This document shows positions 51,775 through 61,202 of a stretch of 64,000 nt of DNA, piece after piece. The DNA is taken from positions 147,055-211,054 of the forward strand of contig NW_005200543.1 in NCBI RefSeq assembly GCF_000372725.1, in the 5' to 3' direction. A model generated the notes under the pieces. It was not told the DNA's origin. It worked only from the letters and a program-made list of their open reading frames with translations, and did no database searches. Numbering within the stretch: position 1 is the first letter of the stretch; each line of letters opens with the position of its first letter. The position numbers were made by a program, and so were the translations under genes. Origin of the DNA: Emiliania huxleyi CCMP1516 (Eukaryota > Haptophyta > Isochrysidales > Noelaerhabdaceae).

Positions 51775-53193
51775 TCACTGCCCCGGCGCCCGCGCCTCGA
51801 TCTTCTTGGGTAGCAGCTGGTTCGACCGGTCCTCTCCGTGGCCGAGGCAGCCGGGCATGCCCTTGCCCCAGGTGAAGACGGCGCCGTTGGCGGCGAAGGC
51901 GAGGCTGTGATGCGTGCCCGCTGAAACAGCGACGACGCGCTGCCCAGCAAAGGCCTCGACCTTCTTCGGCAGCAGCTGGTCCTGCTGGTCGGCGTGGCCC
52001 AGCTTGCCAGCGTAGCCATCGCCCCAGCTAACGAGAGCGCCGTCGGCTGTAAGGGCGAGGCTGTGCTGCCACCCAGTCGATACGATCACGACGCGCTGCC
52101 CAACCAAGGCCTCGACCTTCTTGGGTTGCAGCTGCTCCTGCGTGTCGCCGTGGCCCAGGCGGCCGTTGTCTCCCCGGCCCCAGCTCCAGACAGCGCCGTC
52201 GGCGGTGAGGGCAAGACTGTGGTTGCCTCCAGCCGAAACAGCGACAACGCGCTGGCCAGAAAAGGCCTCCACCTTCTTCGGCAGCTGCTGGGTCTGCTCG
52301 TCGCCGTGGCCGAGCTGGCCGTCGGCTCCAAAGCCCCAGCTCCAGATGCAGCCGTCGGCGGTGAGGGCGAGGCTGTGACCATCTCCAGCCGAGACAGCGA
52401 CGACGCGCTGACCAGCAAAGGCCTCGATTGTCTCCGGCTGCGATTCGCTCTCATCGTCGCCGTGGCCCAACCGGCCATCGAATCCCCAACCCCAGCTCCA
52501 GACGGCGCCGTCGACAGTGAGGGCGAGGTTGTGGTACTGTCCAGCCGAGACTGCGATGACGCACCGGCCTGCAAAGGACTCGATCTTCTTGGGCAGCAGC
52601 TGCCTCTGATCGTCGCCGTGGCCCAACTGGCCAAGGGCTCCGCGGCCCCAGCTCCAGACAGCGCCGCCGCCGGTGAGCGCCAGGCTGTGGTTGTCTCCAG
52701 CCGACACGCTCACGACGCGCTCGCCACCCAGCGTCGACGGGAGGCGGGTCGGTGTGTTGAGGCACGTCACGCCCACACCGTGGCCGAGGAGCTCTTGAGC
52801 CAAGCCGCACGACGAGAGCCGCCCCTCGCCGTCGATGAAGAGGCTGTGGTGCCGGCCTGCCGACGCCCTCACCTGCGGGTTGGACTCGCACAGCAACGCG
52901 GCAAAGCACAGCCACCGCACGGCGCAGCTCTCGCCCTCTGGCTGCGCCGGCAGCTCGAAGCCGCGCTCTCGCGCCCACAAGCGGATGGCCTCCACCGCGA
53001 GCGAGGCGTGGAAGAGAAGCGAGACGGCCGCGACGCGAGCGATGTCGGCGGGGCTGTAGCAGCGAGAGAGGGCGCGCACGAGGATCTCCGTGGGGAGATC
53101 GAGGAGGCGGACGGGCGGCGGCGCGTCTGGCGAGGGGGCGGCGGTGGTGGCGGCGGCGAGGCGGCGCGAGCGGCGCCGCGGCGGGGTGGACAT
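51775..53193 (-). CDS. F-box and RCC1-repeat protein, copy 2
   Basis: Single exon, 472 residues, highly similar to copy 1 throughout, including the first 20 codons and the AAATTCTTTTCCTCGCG bases before the ATG. F-box-like region LLDLPTEILVRALSRCYSPA, then about seven RCC1 repeats. The arrangement is tail to tail with copy 1, about 1.6 kb apart. Divergence in the third and fourth repeats is visible, so the copies are not recent identical duplicates. Confidence 0.88.
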   Translation of the reverse strand: MSTPPRRRSRRLAAATTAAPSPDAPPPVRLLDLPTEILVRALSRCYSPADIARVAAVSLLFHASLAVEAIRLWARERGFELPAQPEGESCAVRWLCFAALLCESNPQVRASAGRHHSLFIDGEGRLSSCGLAQELLGHGVGVTCLNTPTRLPSTLGGERVVSVSAGDNHSLALTGGGAVWSWGRGALGQLGHGDDQRQLLPKKIESFAGRCVIAVSAGQYHNLALTVDGAVWSWGWGFDGRLGHGDDESESQPETIEAFAGQRVVAVSAGDGHSLALTADGCIWSWGFGADGQLGHGDEQTQQLPKKVEAFSGQRVVAVSAGGNHSLALTADGAVWSWGRGDNGRLGHGDTQEQLQPKKVEALVGQRVVIVSTGWQHSLALTADGALVSWGDGYAGKLGHADQQDQLLPKKVEAFAGQRVVAVSAGTHHSLAFAANGAVFTWGKGMPGCLGHGEDRSNQLLPKKIEARAPGQ

Positions 53194-53517
53194 CGCGAGG
53201 AAAAGAATTTTACACGGCGACGGAAAGAATTTTAGCCGGAAAATTTAAGTGGAAGCTAGAAAAAAGAATTTCGTGCGCGTAACAGGATCTGCAGCAGACG
53301 CTGCCGCGATGACGTGAGCTCTGGCCGGAAGACCTCGCGGTCCGCATCAAGCGGGTCGACCCTATCTCTCAGATCTCGAGCGTACACCTCTATGCTTGCG
53401 CTGGTCTAGACTGCGGGTGCTAGGTCCTAGTAAGATGCTCGCAGGTCCCGCGAAGCGGTGGGCGGAGGAAGGGCGCGAGCACCAAGCATCATCCACCGCC
53501 CGTCCCCGACTCCTCGC
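53194..53517. other. Promoter region of RCC1 copy 2 and 3' side of DnaJ
   Basis: Three AAATTCTT-type motifs (minus strand) occur just upstream of the RCC1 copy 2 start at about 53198-53275, repeating the last part of the leader motif. No gene. Confidence 0.4.
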
Positions 53518-54591
53518 TCAACCCATGGGCAGGGCGGAGCGGACGGCGGCCTTTTGAGTGTCGGTGAGCTCTCGAGTCGGGAAGGCCACCTCGAAAGAGA
53601 TAATCAGATCCCCCTTCTTGCCGGGCTCCTTGCTCTTGGGCATGCCCTCACCCGCGAGCACCTTGGTCGTCACGTTGGAGACGGGCGTCCGCATGTTGAG
53701 CCGCTTGACCCGCTCCTGCTCGTCGAGCATTTTGATGTCGTGCGTAAAGCCGCAGAGCGCGTCGCTGAGCGAGATCTTGATGCGGTAGTGTAGGTCGCTG
53801 CCCTCGCGGTGGAACCGCTCGTGCTTGGCCTCGCGAATAATGAACACGATGTCCTGCGCGCACGGCGGGGCGCCCGGGGGAGGGACAGCGTACTCGTCGC
53901 CCTCGCCCGAGAAGGTGATCCTCGTCCCAGCCTTGAAACCGGGCCGGATGGGCAGCTCGAGGATTTTCTCTGTCGGCCGACCAGGGGTCAGCGACTTGCG
54001 CGTCACCTTCATCTTTTTGAGCTTACCGCGGTACAGCTCCTCCAGCGTGCAGGGCAAATTGTGCTCGCGCTCCGGGAGGTGGCAGCGCCTGGCCTTGGGC
54101 CTCCCGCCACCACCGCCGCCCATCCCGGCGAGCATCTCCTCGAGCCCGCCGTGCCCATCGAACGGGGTCTCGCCAAACGAGTTTTGCCGCTTGAAGCCGC
54201 CGGAAAAGAACTGCGCAAAGATGTCGGCCGGGTCTCCTCTAAACTCATAGCCCGCGCCGCCGCCGCCGCCGTGCGCAAAGCTGCTCCCACCCTGGCCAAA
54301 GCCGCCAAAGTGGTGCGTGTCGCCGTCCGAGGCCGGCGGCGGAGGCCCGCCAGCCTTGAGCCCCTCCTCGCCATATCGGTCAAACACGGCGCGCTTGTCC
54401 GGGTCGGAGAGGACGTCGTATGCCTCGGCCACCTCCTTGAACCTCTCCTCCGCAGTCTTTTGCTCGCTCTCCGACCTGCCCGCCCATTTGTCGGGGTGCC
54501 ACTGCACGGCGGCCTTTCGGTACGCCTTTTTGATGTCGGCATCCTTGGCGTCCTTGGCGACGCCGAGCTCTCGATAGTAATCGCGGCCCAT
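53518..54591 (-). CDS. DnaJ/Hsp40 type II co-chaperone (DNAJB-like)
   Basis: Single exon, 357 residues. N-terminal J domain ([32 protein letters not shown] with HPD), then a Gly-rich region with many Gly/Phe pairs, then the two-domain C-terminal substrate-binding part ([60 protein letters not shown]). No zinc-finger CxxCxGxG repeats, so type II. It stimulates Hsp70 in the cytosol or nucleus. The final [11 protein letters not shown] is the dimerisation end. The ATG at 54591 begins exactly at the J domain. Confidence 0.93.
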   Translation of the reverse strand: MGRDYYRELGVAKDAKDADIKKAYRKAAVQWHPDKWAGRSESEQKTAEERFKEVAEAYDVLSDPDKRAVFDRYGEEGLKAGGPPPPASDGDTHHFGGFGQGGSSFAHGGGGGAGYEFRGDPADIFAQFFSGGFKRQNSFGETPFDGHGGLEEMLAGMGGGGGGRPKARRCHLPEREHNLPCTLEELYRGKLKKMKVTRKSLTPGRPTEKILELPIRPGFKAGTRITFSGEGDEYAVPPPGAPPCAQDIVFIIREAKHERFHREGSDLHYRIKISLSDALCGFTHDIKMLDEQERVKRLNMRTPVSNVTTKVLAGEGMPKSKEPGKKGDLIISFEVAFPTRELTDTQKAAVRSALPMG

Positions 54592-54615
54592 CGGTGTCGC
54601 GCGAATGACGGAGGA

Positions 54616-54660
54616 AGAATTCTTAAGATACAAGCCTCTCTCACAGCACACTGGCACGAC
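54616..54660 (-). promoter_or_regulatory. Shared leader motif upstream of DnaJ
   Basis: On the minus strand: GTGCCAGTGTGCTGTGAGAG, AGGCTTG, then GAATTCTT, ending 25 bases before the ATG at 54591. Closest match to the copy at 251-292. Confidence 0.45.
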
Positions 54661-54714
54661 AAGGGCGCAGACTGGCGCGGACTGGCACACACACAGGCTC
54701 ACCACCGGAGCCGC

Positions 54715-56796
54715 CTAAGCGACTCCGTTAAGAACGGCAATGCACTCCGCACCATGCACAATGCCGCTCTCCCCGCACGCTAGCTCGTTCACCGTCTGCC
54801 ACGCCACGGCGGTGTGGAGGACGACGGACAAGCGCTGCATCTGCAGCCCGTGCCAGTTCTTGGTGGTCCATGTGACCTCGTCCAGGTGCTGAGCGTGCGA
54901 AAGTTTATTGCTCAGCTGGTTCGCCGCCTCCCTCAGGGTGCTGCGAACCTCCTTTCCAAAGCCTCCGAAAGCCTCAAAATCAAACAAACGTAGATCGCAA
55001 TCCTGCTGCCGCGCAAAGGGGTAATCGCCAGGCTGCTCCGTGAGCTTTCCCTTGGGGGCATCCTCCTCCTCCCCCTCCTCCCCCTCCTCCTCGGCCTCCT
55101 CCTCCTCCCCCGCCACCGCCGCTGCCGTCGCTTCCGACGGAGACCACTTGCCGCGCCCTTTGACCAACTTGAGCAGCCCGGTCTCCGTGTTGCCAAAGCG
55201 CACGTAGGCCCCCTTCCAGCCGAGCCCTCCGTCGCCGGCCGTGTCCTTGCCCGTGCTCGCAAGCGAGCTCGTGAGCTTCAAATCGGCAACGAGGCGCCTG
55301 TGCCCCCTGCCGATGTTTGCCGCCGCCACGTCAGGTTGTTTTGGATTACTGTAACTGAGGTGTGCGGTCGGCTCCATCTCGATGATCATGCCCCACGCCG
55401 AGCGGAGGCATTTGACCAAACGTTTGAGTAGAAATTTGTGTCTTGTAGCATGCTTTGACCGAGGGTTAACCATCGCGGCGTCGCCAAGGACGTCGTGTAG
55501 CTGGCCGCTGGGTGCCCTCTTGCCTGCCTCCACCGCCTGGCAGGCGACATCAAGGGGGAGCCCAAGGCGGCGCTGGACGGTGACGCGCATCGCCCAGGAC
55601 TCCATCTTCATGTCATCACGCATGGGGATGGCGTTGAGGAAGGCGCCGGCCCCTGGTTGGCTGACGGCGACAAAACGGATCGCCTCTCGCCAGCATTTGT
55701 GGTTCTTGCGTCTTCCGACCTTGTTGCCTTTGGAGGGCGCCTTGCGGCCGCCGCTGCGAAGCGCCTCGTCGGTAAGCTCCTCGGCAAGGTCGAGCCAGTT
55801 AGCATGGTGCACGCCAGAGGTGTACCGTCGCTGCGCCTGGTGCAAGAACTCGTTGGTGGACGAGAACTGGGCCAGGGGAAGCAGCTCCGCGGCCGGCGCC
55901 AGCCCGTGCGGGTAGAAGCGGAACCTCGGCTCCGCCTTCGCCTCGTTGATCGCAGTGCCCGGGCTCACCACCTCCCGGCACACGACCTGCGTCCGCCAGC
56001 TCCGCTGGCACTTGTCGGTGAGGTCGTGTCTGCTGACGAGCTGCGTGTGCGCCTCTCGCAGCTCGTCGAAACACTCTCCGGGCGCGGTCGAGACGTCGAG
56101 ATCGGCGAAGGGCCTGTGTAGCTCGCGGATCGGCCGCGTGACGAGAGCCCACGTACCAACCCACGCCGCGCCGCGAATGTCCTCGGCGCTGGTCAAGCCC
56201 ATGCCGCCCATATTGACTGGCAGACGCGCCTGCTTGAGCGCCCGCACCCACTGGACATCCTCGCGCCCAACTCGCGCGCCGCCGACAAGCTCGTACAGGC
56301 TGTCTGCAATCAGCCTGTCGTGCTCCTTTGCCGCCGCCAGGGTGACGCTGGGAGGCATTGTGCGGAGGAAGAAGGTGAGCGTGGTATTCATGCAGAAACG
56401 GATCAGCACCTGTGAGAGCTGCTGCGCCGTCCGGACCTTCTTGGAGTCGCGCAGGGCGAGAATGCCCGGAAGCGGCTCCAAGGCCTTGCGGACCCGCTTG
56501 ACCAGTTTGTCGCGGCACCACGCAAAACCGCCAAGGAAGGCGCCGAGGACGCGGATGCCCGGAAGCGTGCCGCCCTCGTAGGAGCCGTGGGGCGGGGCGT
56601 CCGGCGTGCCCTTGACGTCCACCCGATGGCGCACCGAATCGAGCGAGCGAGGGTCCGGCGCCCAAATGCACCGCTTAGACGGGTTGCTCTCAACGCCACA
56701 GCATCGCTGCGCAATGACGTCGCCTTCGAGCATCGCGCAGAGCGCCGCCTCTGGATCATCGGCGCAGTAGGTGTCATCAAGGTAGGCGCAAATCAC
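54715..56796 (-). mobile_element. Non-LTR retrotransposon remnant, reverse transcriptase 3' half
   Basis: A 693-residue frame begins abruptly at the reverse transcriptase palm motif (ICAYLDDTYCADD, the YxDD catalytic aspartates) and continues with the thumb-like region and ARLPVNMGGMGLTSAEDIRG, a hallmark of protist non-LTR elements. The C-terminal part has GAYVRFGNTETGLL and an acidic EEEEAEEEGEEGEEED run. The N-terminal half of the reverse transcriptase, any endonuclease and ORF1 are missing. Directly upstream lies repeat D, which also occurs at 20055-20346 and shares GAACTAGCCGGGGCAGTCG across the junction, so the copy has lost an internal piece or is 5' rearranged. The frame is otherwise open, which implies recent activity. 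Confidence 0.85.
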
Positions 56797-57055
56797 GACT
56801 GCCCCGGCTAGTTCTGTGACCCCTTCGTCCCCCGAGACCTAGCGCGGGTGGGTTGGAGGGGGCTCGCCCCGTTCCTCCCCATCGGGCCGCGTGAGCGGCC
56901 TCGCCTCGCAGATTCGTTTTTCGCGCCTGGGTCAGGCGCGCGGGGCATCCCCCGGGTCGCTCGACCAGCGATCCGAAGAGTGGCCGCTATGCGAGGGAAA
57001 GAGCGGGGCCCACGGGGTACGCCTCCGTCCGGCCCCCTCCGAGGGATGAGGCCAC
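56796..57055 (-). repeat. Dispersed repeat D, copy 2
   Basis: Reverse-oriented match of 20055-20346, directly 5' of the reverse transcriptase frame; a fragment also occurs at 28990-29035. Likely the 5' region of the retrotransposon. Confidence 0.7.
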
Positions 57056-57860
57056 AAAAGAGGCGCGCGAGGCAAGGAGGAGACTCGGAGAACTGAGAGA
57101 CTGGGACGACTGGAAACAAGAAGACAGTGAGCCACCACAGGCGTCGTTGGCGCACATACTGAGCGGCAGCTGCGCTGGAAATAAGGAAGAGGCGCGTCAC
57201 TTCATGCGGAAGCTCGACAAACACACGGCGAGGGCGACAGCAAGAGTCGAACGGGCGGCGCCTGACTCAAAAGACACCGCCACATTCCTCACGGCCGGCG
57301 GGCGGCGCGCAGCCACCGCCGTCGGCACCGCCCTCGCCACCACCCGCACCTACCACGCACGTGGCGGCCGACGCCGCCGCCGAGACCGCTGCATGTCACT
57401 CCCCTTTCTCCCGGCCGAGGTGGGGCGGGGCGCGCGCGGGTGGCGGCGGGTGTGGGGGATGTCTGTGGGCCCGAGAGCGATGTACCATGTGCGCCTTGCT
57501 TTGTTACTTAACATCGAAGGCTAAGCTCAAAAACAACATTTTTGTTGAGGACGTAGCTGTGAGCGCTGTCAGAGCGGTGTTGTTTCGACACCGATATCGT
57601 TCAAGGAGCGCTCTGCCTGTGGGGGGTGGCTGGCATCTCTGTACAGACAGCAGCTGTAAGTAGCATGCGTTCGGTCGTCTCAACTCTTGCTGTTCACACT
57701 TCACAGGTAAGTGTAAGCGGAGCAGCTGAGTAGATACAGCGAATCCTTTGTGTTCACACCTGCAAGAGCAGGTGTGAACCGATTTCGGCGTTAGCCGTCG
57801 GTATGTCTTGACGTGTCCCCCTTCAGCAGGCCAAGAGGACACCTGTTGAGGTAAAGGTAC
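57056..57860. other. Spacer and promoter of the LRR/U-box gene
   Basis: A plus frame at 57147-57524 (MAHILSGSCAGNKEEARHFM, RKLDKHTARATARVE) has some protein character but no recognised domain. A hairpin lies at 57752-57779. GGTAAAGGTACATGTCG precedes the start at 57861. Confidence 0.4.
57752..57779. repeat. Hairpin, 12-bp perfect stem
   Basis: GTTCACACCTGC, loop AAGA, then GCAGGTGTGAAC, about 80 bases upstream of the LRR/U-box ATG. Could be a regulatory structure in the 5'UTR or an element end. Confidence 0.7.
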
Positions 57861-59327
57861 ATGTCGATGTCTCTCGCCGACGCCACTCGACTTTTAGCCG
57901 ACCTCGCCGACCAGACGGCGACGCTCTCGCCGACCGGCTCCGAGACTCTGGACGTGGGCGGCTGGCAGGTCGTCGTCGCCGACGGGCACGCGGTGCTGCC
58001 TGAAGGCATGATGCACCTGCCGGACCGGGCGTTCCGCAACCGCGCCTCTCTCGTCTCGGTCGCCTTCCCGCGCAGCCTTGCCTCCATCGGCAGCAACGCC
58101 TTCGAAGGCTGCTCCTCGCTCTCCTCCATCGACCTCCCTGCCGGCCTCACCGCCATCAACAACCACGCCTTCCGCCGCTGCTCCGCCCTCTCCTCCGTCA
58201 TCCTCCCCGCCGGCCTCACCTCCATCGGCATGGGCGCCTTAGCCCACTGCTCCTCCATCACCACCGTCACCTTTCCCGCCGGCCTCACCTCCATCGGCCC
58301 CAGCGCCTTCCACCTCTGCTCCTCTCTCACCCGCGTCACCTTCCCTGCCGGTCTCACCTTCATCGGCGAGGCCGCCTTCTTCCGCTGCTCCTCTCTCACC
58401 CGTGTCACCTTCCCTGCCGGCCTCACTTCCATCAGCTGCGCTGTCTTTTCCGGCTGCTCCGCCCTCGCCCGCGTCGCCCTCCCCGCCACCCTCACCTCCA
58501 TCGGCGACTGCGCCTTCGACGCCTGCGAGGCCCTCGGCTCCGTCACCTTCCCCGCCGGCCTTACCTCCATCGGCGAAGCCGCCTTCGAAGGCTGCTCCAC
58601 CCTCGCCAACGTCACCGTGCCAACCACCTGCGAGATCGGCGACGCGGCCTTCGACCCCCCGACCACCGTCCTCCGCCTCTCGCCCGCGAGCATGCGCGCC
58701 CAGGGTAGGGCGGCGGAGGCGGCGGCAAGAGAGGCTGAGATGGCGGAGCTGGCGGCGGCGGCGGATCGGAACGCGGAAGCGCTTCTGGCGGATGAGGAGG
58801 CGGAGAAGGAGGCGGAGCAGCGCGCCAAGGAGCGCAAGGCCAAGAAGAAGAAGAAGAAGAAGGGCAGGGGCGGAGGGAGCGGCGCTGGGCCGTCGCAGGA
58901 GCCGCAAGGCGAGGAGGCGGAGGCGGTTGCGGCGGCGGAGGGGGGGGCGATGGCGGCGGCGGAGGAGGCGGAGCCGGCGGCGCTCCAAAAAAGCGCGAGG
59001 CTGGAGGAGGAGAGGCGGGTGGCGGAGGAGCAGCCGCCCCAGCCGGAGGCGTCGCCGAGGGAGGAGGAGCCGCCCGAGCCGGAGGCGCCGTCGAGGGAGG
59101 AGCCGCCGCCGCCGGCCGACTTCATCTGCCCCATCACGACCGAGGTGATGAGCGACCCGGTGATGGCGACGGACGGCCATTCCTACGAGCGGAAGCAGAT
59201 CGAGCGCTGGCTCGCGACCAAGTCGACGAGCCCGATGACGGGCGAGGCGCTCGAGCATAGCATCCTCACCCCAAACCACGCGCTGCGCGGGCGGATTCGA
59301 GAGTGGCAAGAGGCGCATCATTGTTGA
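57861..59327 (+). CDS. Leucine-rich-repeat (BspA-type) and U-box protein
   Basis: Single exon, 488 residues; start ATG 57861, with ATG 57867 also possible. Residues 45-260 form nine or ten BspA-type LRRs of 23 residues with consensus [18 protein letters not shown].. . A charged, Lys/Glu/Ala-rich coiled coil with [12 protein letters not shown] follows, then a Pro/Glu linker, then a C-terminal U-box: [52 protein letters not shown]-boxes recruit E2 enzymes, so this is a candidate E3 ubiquitin ligase whose LRR part binds substrate. BspA-type LRRs are common in bacteria and expanded in some protists. Confidence 0.9.
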   Translation: MSMSLADATRLLADLADQTATLSPTGSETLDVGGWQVVVADGHAVLPEGMMHLPDRAFRNRASLVSVAFPRSLASIGSNAFEGCSSLSSIDLPAGLTAINNHAFRRCSALSSVILPAGLTSIGMGALAHCSSITTVTFPAGLTSIGPSAFHLCSSLTRVTFPAGLTFIGEAAFFRCSSLTRVTFPAGLTSISCAVFSGCSALARVALPATLTSIGDCAFDACEALGSVTFPAGLTSIGEAAFEGCSTLANVTVPTTCEIGDAAFDPPTTVLRLSPASMRAQGRAAEAAAREAEMAELAAAADRNAEALLADEEAEKEAEQRAKERKAKKKKKKKGRGGGSGAGPSQEPQGEEAEAVAAAEGGAMAAAEEAEPAALQKSARLEEERRVAEEQPPQPEASPREEEPPEPEAPSREEPPPPADFICPITTEVMSDPVMATDGHSYERKQIERWLATKSTSPMTGEALEHSILTPNHALRGRIREWQEAHHC

Positions 59328-59367
59328 GCCCAGGGATTTTTCTTAAGCGGAGGTTGCGACGGTGTAT

Positions 59368-59425
59368 CAGTCGCCTTATGCCACCGTCGCATATCCGGAT
59401 ATGCGACGGTGGCATAAGGCGACTG
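59368..59425. repeat. Perfect 58-bp palindrome
   Basis: CAGTCGCCTTATGCCACCGT continues to a centre at 59396/59397 and is followed by its exact reverse complement: two 29-base arms, no spacer. Outside it, GGTGTAT (59361-59367) pairs with ATACACC (59434-59440) after an eight-base bulge. It starts about 40 bases after the LRR/U-box stop codon. A related fragment (ATACGCAACGGTGGCATAAG) is at 39520. Confidence 0.9.
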
Positions 59426-59814
59426 GATTGTGGATACACCGGATAGAGGGTGTGGATGCTTGGGTTGACGGAAATCGGGGGACGCGACCCACTTCGCCAC
59501 AGACGGTCCCGCGCCTCGCCGCTATGACGGCGGCACGGCCGCAGCTCGTGTGCGTGTCGCCGTCTTTATCCGGAGTGAAAAGTCCAACGCGCTCGTCGGT
59601 GGCGGCTTCCCCCGCCAACCTGCGCCGCGCTCGGCGAACCTCGACAGCGCCTTCGGTGGCATGCAGCTCTTTGCGACAGAAAGCCTGGAGAGCAGCTCCT
59701 CTGCTGCTCACACACTCTGCACAGTTGACACAGCCTACTGTGCGGCTGCCACAGCTGTGACAGCGATGGGCTCGCCCTCACTCGCCCAGAGTCACCTTTT
59801 CTTTCGAAAAGGTC

Positions 59815-60390
59815 CAGCTACGAGTCGTGCCGGACGCGCAACGATCGCAACGGCAAACTTGTTGGCTTTGTCGAGTTTGAGAGCATCGAGGACGCGTCGC
59901 GCGCGCGCGAGTCGATGCAGGGCGCGTCGCCCTTCCCGGGCGTCACGTGGCACATCCACTTTTCGACCAATCCGGCGCGAGACCGCGCGCCAAAGCGTGC
60001 GCGCGACGACGCCGGCCAGCCGAGGCACGACGCCATGAGAGGGCCGCCTGTCATGTGCGCGGCGCACCGTCCCCCCGCCACGCCTGCACCGCCTCTTCCA
60101 TTCCGACCGCGAGTCCGCCCCACCAATACCACCGCCGCCGCACCACCACCACCACCTCACCACGCCGTCGCTGCCCCCCTGCCCGCCCCTCCGCCTTTGC
60201 CTCCGCCTTTGCCTCCGCCGCCGCCTTTGCCTCCGCCTTTGCCTCCGCCGCCGCCGCCCGCCGCCGCCGCCGCCGCCGGACGCTGCCGCCGCCTCCAGCC
60301 ACCGCGTCACAGCCGCGCTGCCACCCAACCCGCGCAGGGACGGCCGTCCCGGCCTGATGGGTCCTCCACAGATGATGGCCCCTTACGGCG
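59815..60390 (+). pseudogene. RNA-recognition-motif protein fragment
   Basis: Encodes YESCRTRNDRNGKLVGFVEF, with KLVGFVEF as RNP1, then ESIEDASRARESMQGASPFP, GVTWHIHFSTNPARDRAPKR, then a Pro-rich low-complexity tail and PPQMMAPYGG. The first half of the RRM (RNP2) is not readable upstream; near 59590-59700 only broken pieces in different frames remain (LRRARRTSTAPS). Downstream, repeat B (60643-61100) begins, so the 3' end may be interrupted. It could also be an intact gene with unresolved introns. Confidence 0.45.
60178..60290 (+). repeat. (CCTTTGCCTCCG)n minisatellite and CCG repeat
   Basis: About five CTTTGCCTCCGC-type units followed by GCCGCCGCC triplets, within the RRM fragment's tail. 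Confidence 0.8.
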
Positions 60391-60642
60391 GTACGTGCCT
60401 CTCAGCCCGCCGCCTCTCAGCCCGCCGCCTCGAACCCCCCAGAGGGGAGCTCGCGGGGGAGGTGACGAGTGAACTACAGGTAGTGGGGAAGGCAGCCTCG
60501 ATTGCCATACAGACATGGGTGCGAAACAACGACACGACCAAGGCACGGGCAGAGGAACGAGAGAAGAATATAGGGTGGATAAAGGTAGCGCCTGTTCACG
60601 GCATGGAGGGTGAGCCACGCCGAACGTCCGAAGGTACGGCAA

Positions 60643-61100
60643 GACTTTAGCCTTGGCCACCCTCCTTGCGGAGCAGGAGGAGATCCGCTCTCGGTCGGCA
60701 ACGTGGCAGCTAGTCGAGGGACTCGGTAGTTGTGACCCCCCTGAGTGAGGGGACAGGAGAGAGAGAGCTTTTGTGGTGCTGGTGAGTGGTGTACGCAATA
60801 ACGGGACAGGGTAGTCGTTCTCTCTAGCTCCCCTTCTAGCTCTTAGCATGAGCTGTGCCCTGTGTCCGACCCCTTTTGCGCAGCAACACCTTAAACTTTT
60901 AGGCCCTCCAAATTCGGGTCGGAGCGTAGCGGAGTGGGCCCCGAGTTTGAAAAGGGCGACGGACGCTTGCGTCCTAGCCTCCAGCAACGCCTCCCTCCCC
61001 GGCGCAGAGGGGCCCCCGGAGGGATGCTCAACCGCTCCACGCCACGCCGCTTGCGGCGGTCCTATTCCCAGCTCCGCTGAGGGCCCGTGCGTTATTTCTT
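60643..61100 (+). repeat. Dispersed repeat B, copy 2
   Basis: Matches 13640-14105 in reverse orientation. Its right end (GAGGGCCCGTGCGTTATTTC) lies about 100 bases before the ClpB start codon. Confidence 0.75.
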
Positions 61101-61202
61101 TCTCCGGTGTACCTGTGTTAGTGCCAGTGCGCGCCAGTCCCGTGCCCAGTGTTGTGCGCGGGAGTCGCGCGAAATTCTTTCTCCTCCACCGGTCCTCGGG
61201 TC

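Noticed and set aside
51994-53235. 413-residue plus frame opposite RCC1 copy 2
   Set aside because: Antisense of the repeat propeller; periodicity comes from the RCC1 repeats on the other strand.
58239-59321. 360-residue minus frame opposite the LRR/U-box gene
   Set aside because: Antisense shadow; the plus strand encodes canonical LRR and U-box motifs.
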